Source: an uncultured Eubacteriales bacterium
GTDB lineage: Bacteria; Bacillota; Clostridia; Christensenellales; Aristaeellaceae
NCBI GenBank assembly: GCA_900548145.1
Contig: URJB01000036.1
Location: 1 to 22,082, forward strand
Length of the DNA stretch: 22,082 nt
Direction: 5' to 3'
The notes beneath the pieces are model-generated. The model was given only the letters and a program-made list of their open reading frames with translations, was not told the origin of the DNA and did not search any database. Both the position numbers and the translations under genes were made by a program. Every line of letters starts with the position of its first letter. Within the stretch, counting starts at the first letter, position 1. Positions 22,043 to 22,082 of the stretch are shown here, one piece after another.

Positions 22043-22082
22043 GCAGGGGCAGTGCCCCTGCACCCCGGACTGCGCGCCGGAG
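22043..22082. repeat. Hairpin and partial copy of the structured repeat at window end
   Basis: GCAGGGGC/GCCCCTGC around AGT begins one base after the ATPase stop codon, and CGCGCCGGAG follows at 22073-22082. The same order, a GGGGC/GCCCC hairpin then CGCGCCGGAG, opens the repeat unit at 64-178. The window cuts off before the rest can be compared. There is no T-run, so it is not a typical terminator as seen. Confidence 0.5.

Overview
The window looks like chromosome from a fairly GC-rich, spore-forming Clostridia-class Firmicute, probably of gut or rumen type. The clues are a methionyl-tRNA synthetase behind a T-box riboswitch, a SpmA/SpmB spore-maturation pair, a Gram-positive AddA nuclease/helicase, strong sigma-A promoters and AGGAGG-type ribosome binding sites. 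Family-level placement is not possible from sequence alone. There are no tRNA or rRNA genes, CRISPR array, phage genes or transposase.

Layout. Positions 1-428 hold no gene but contain a 13-bp perfect hairpin and two tandem copies of a ~115-nt multi-hairpin repeat whose stems carry compensatory changes. The window appears to end in the start of a third copy. Minus-strand operon A (promoter 2773-2800, terminator 378-413) encodes a three-pass membrane protein with a putative extracytoplasmic metal site and a YbaK-type aminoacyl-tRNA deacylase. Minus-strand operon B starts at a near-consensus promoter (7794-7821), passes a methionine-specific T-box leader, and encodes MetG, TatD, a GNAT-MiaA fusion and a 112-aa membrane-anchored protein, ending at a terminator (2841-2883). 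Minus-strand operon C encodes a cytidine-deaminase-like enzyme, SpmA and SpmB; a long hairpin covers the spmA ribosome binding site.

Between the deaminase gene and the next gene (9420-10241) lies the most unusual part of the window. A ~475-nt stretch contains many perfect hairpins enclosed by four nested long-range helices, followed directly by a plus-strand intrinsic terminator. It is a candidate large structured RNA, or a palindromic non-autonomous element, with no credible protein in it.

The right half has a lipoprotein with five peptidoglycan-binding repeats, then addA (both minus strand). Divergent from addA is a ROK-family fructokinase-like gene, followed by a binding-protein-dependent ABC importer: a binding protein with an ordinary signal peptide, a permease fused from two MetI-like halves plus an extra N-terminal extracytoplasmic domain, and a FbpC/PotA-type ATPase. 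The kinase and transporter promoters have identical -35 and -10 hexamers and spacing. Together these genes cover translation quality control and tRNA modification, spore maturation, recombination repair, cell-wall attachment and solute uptake.
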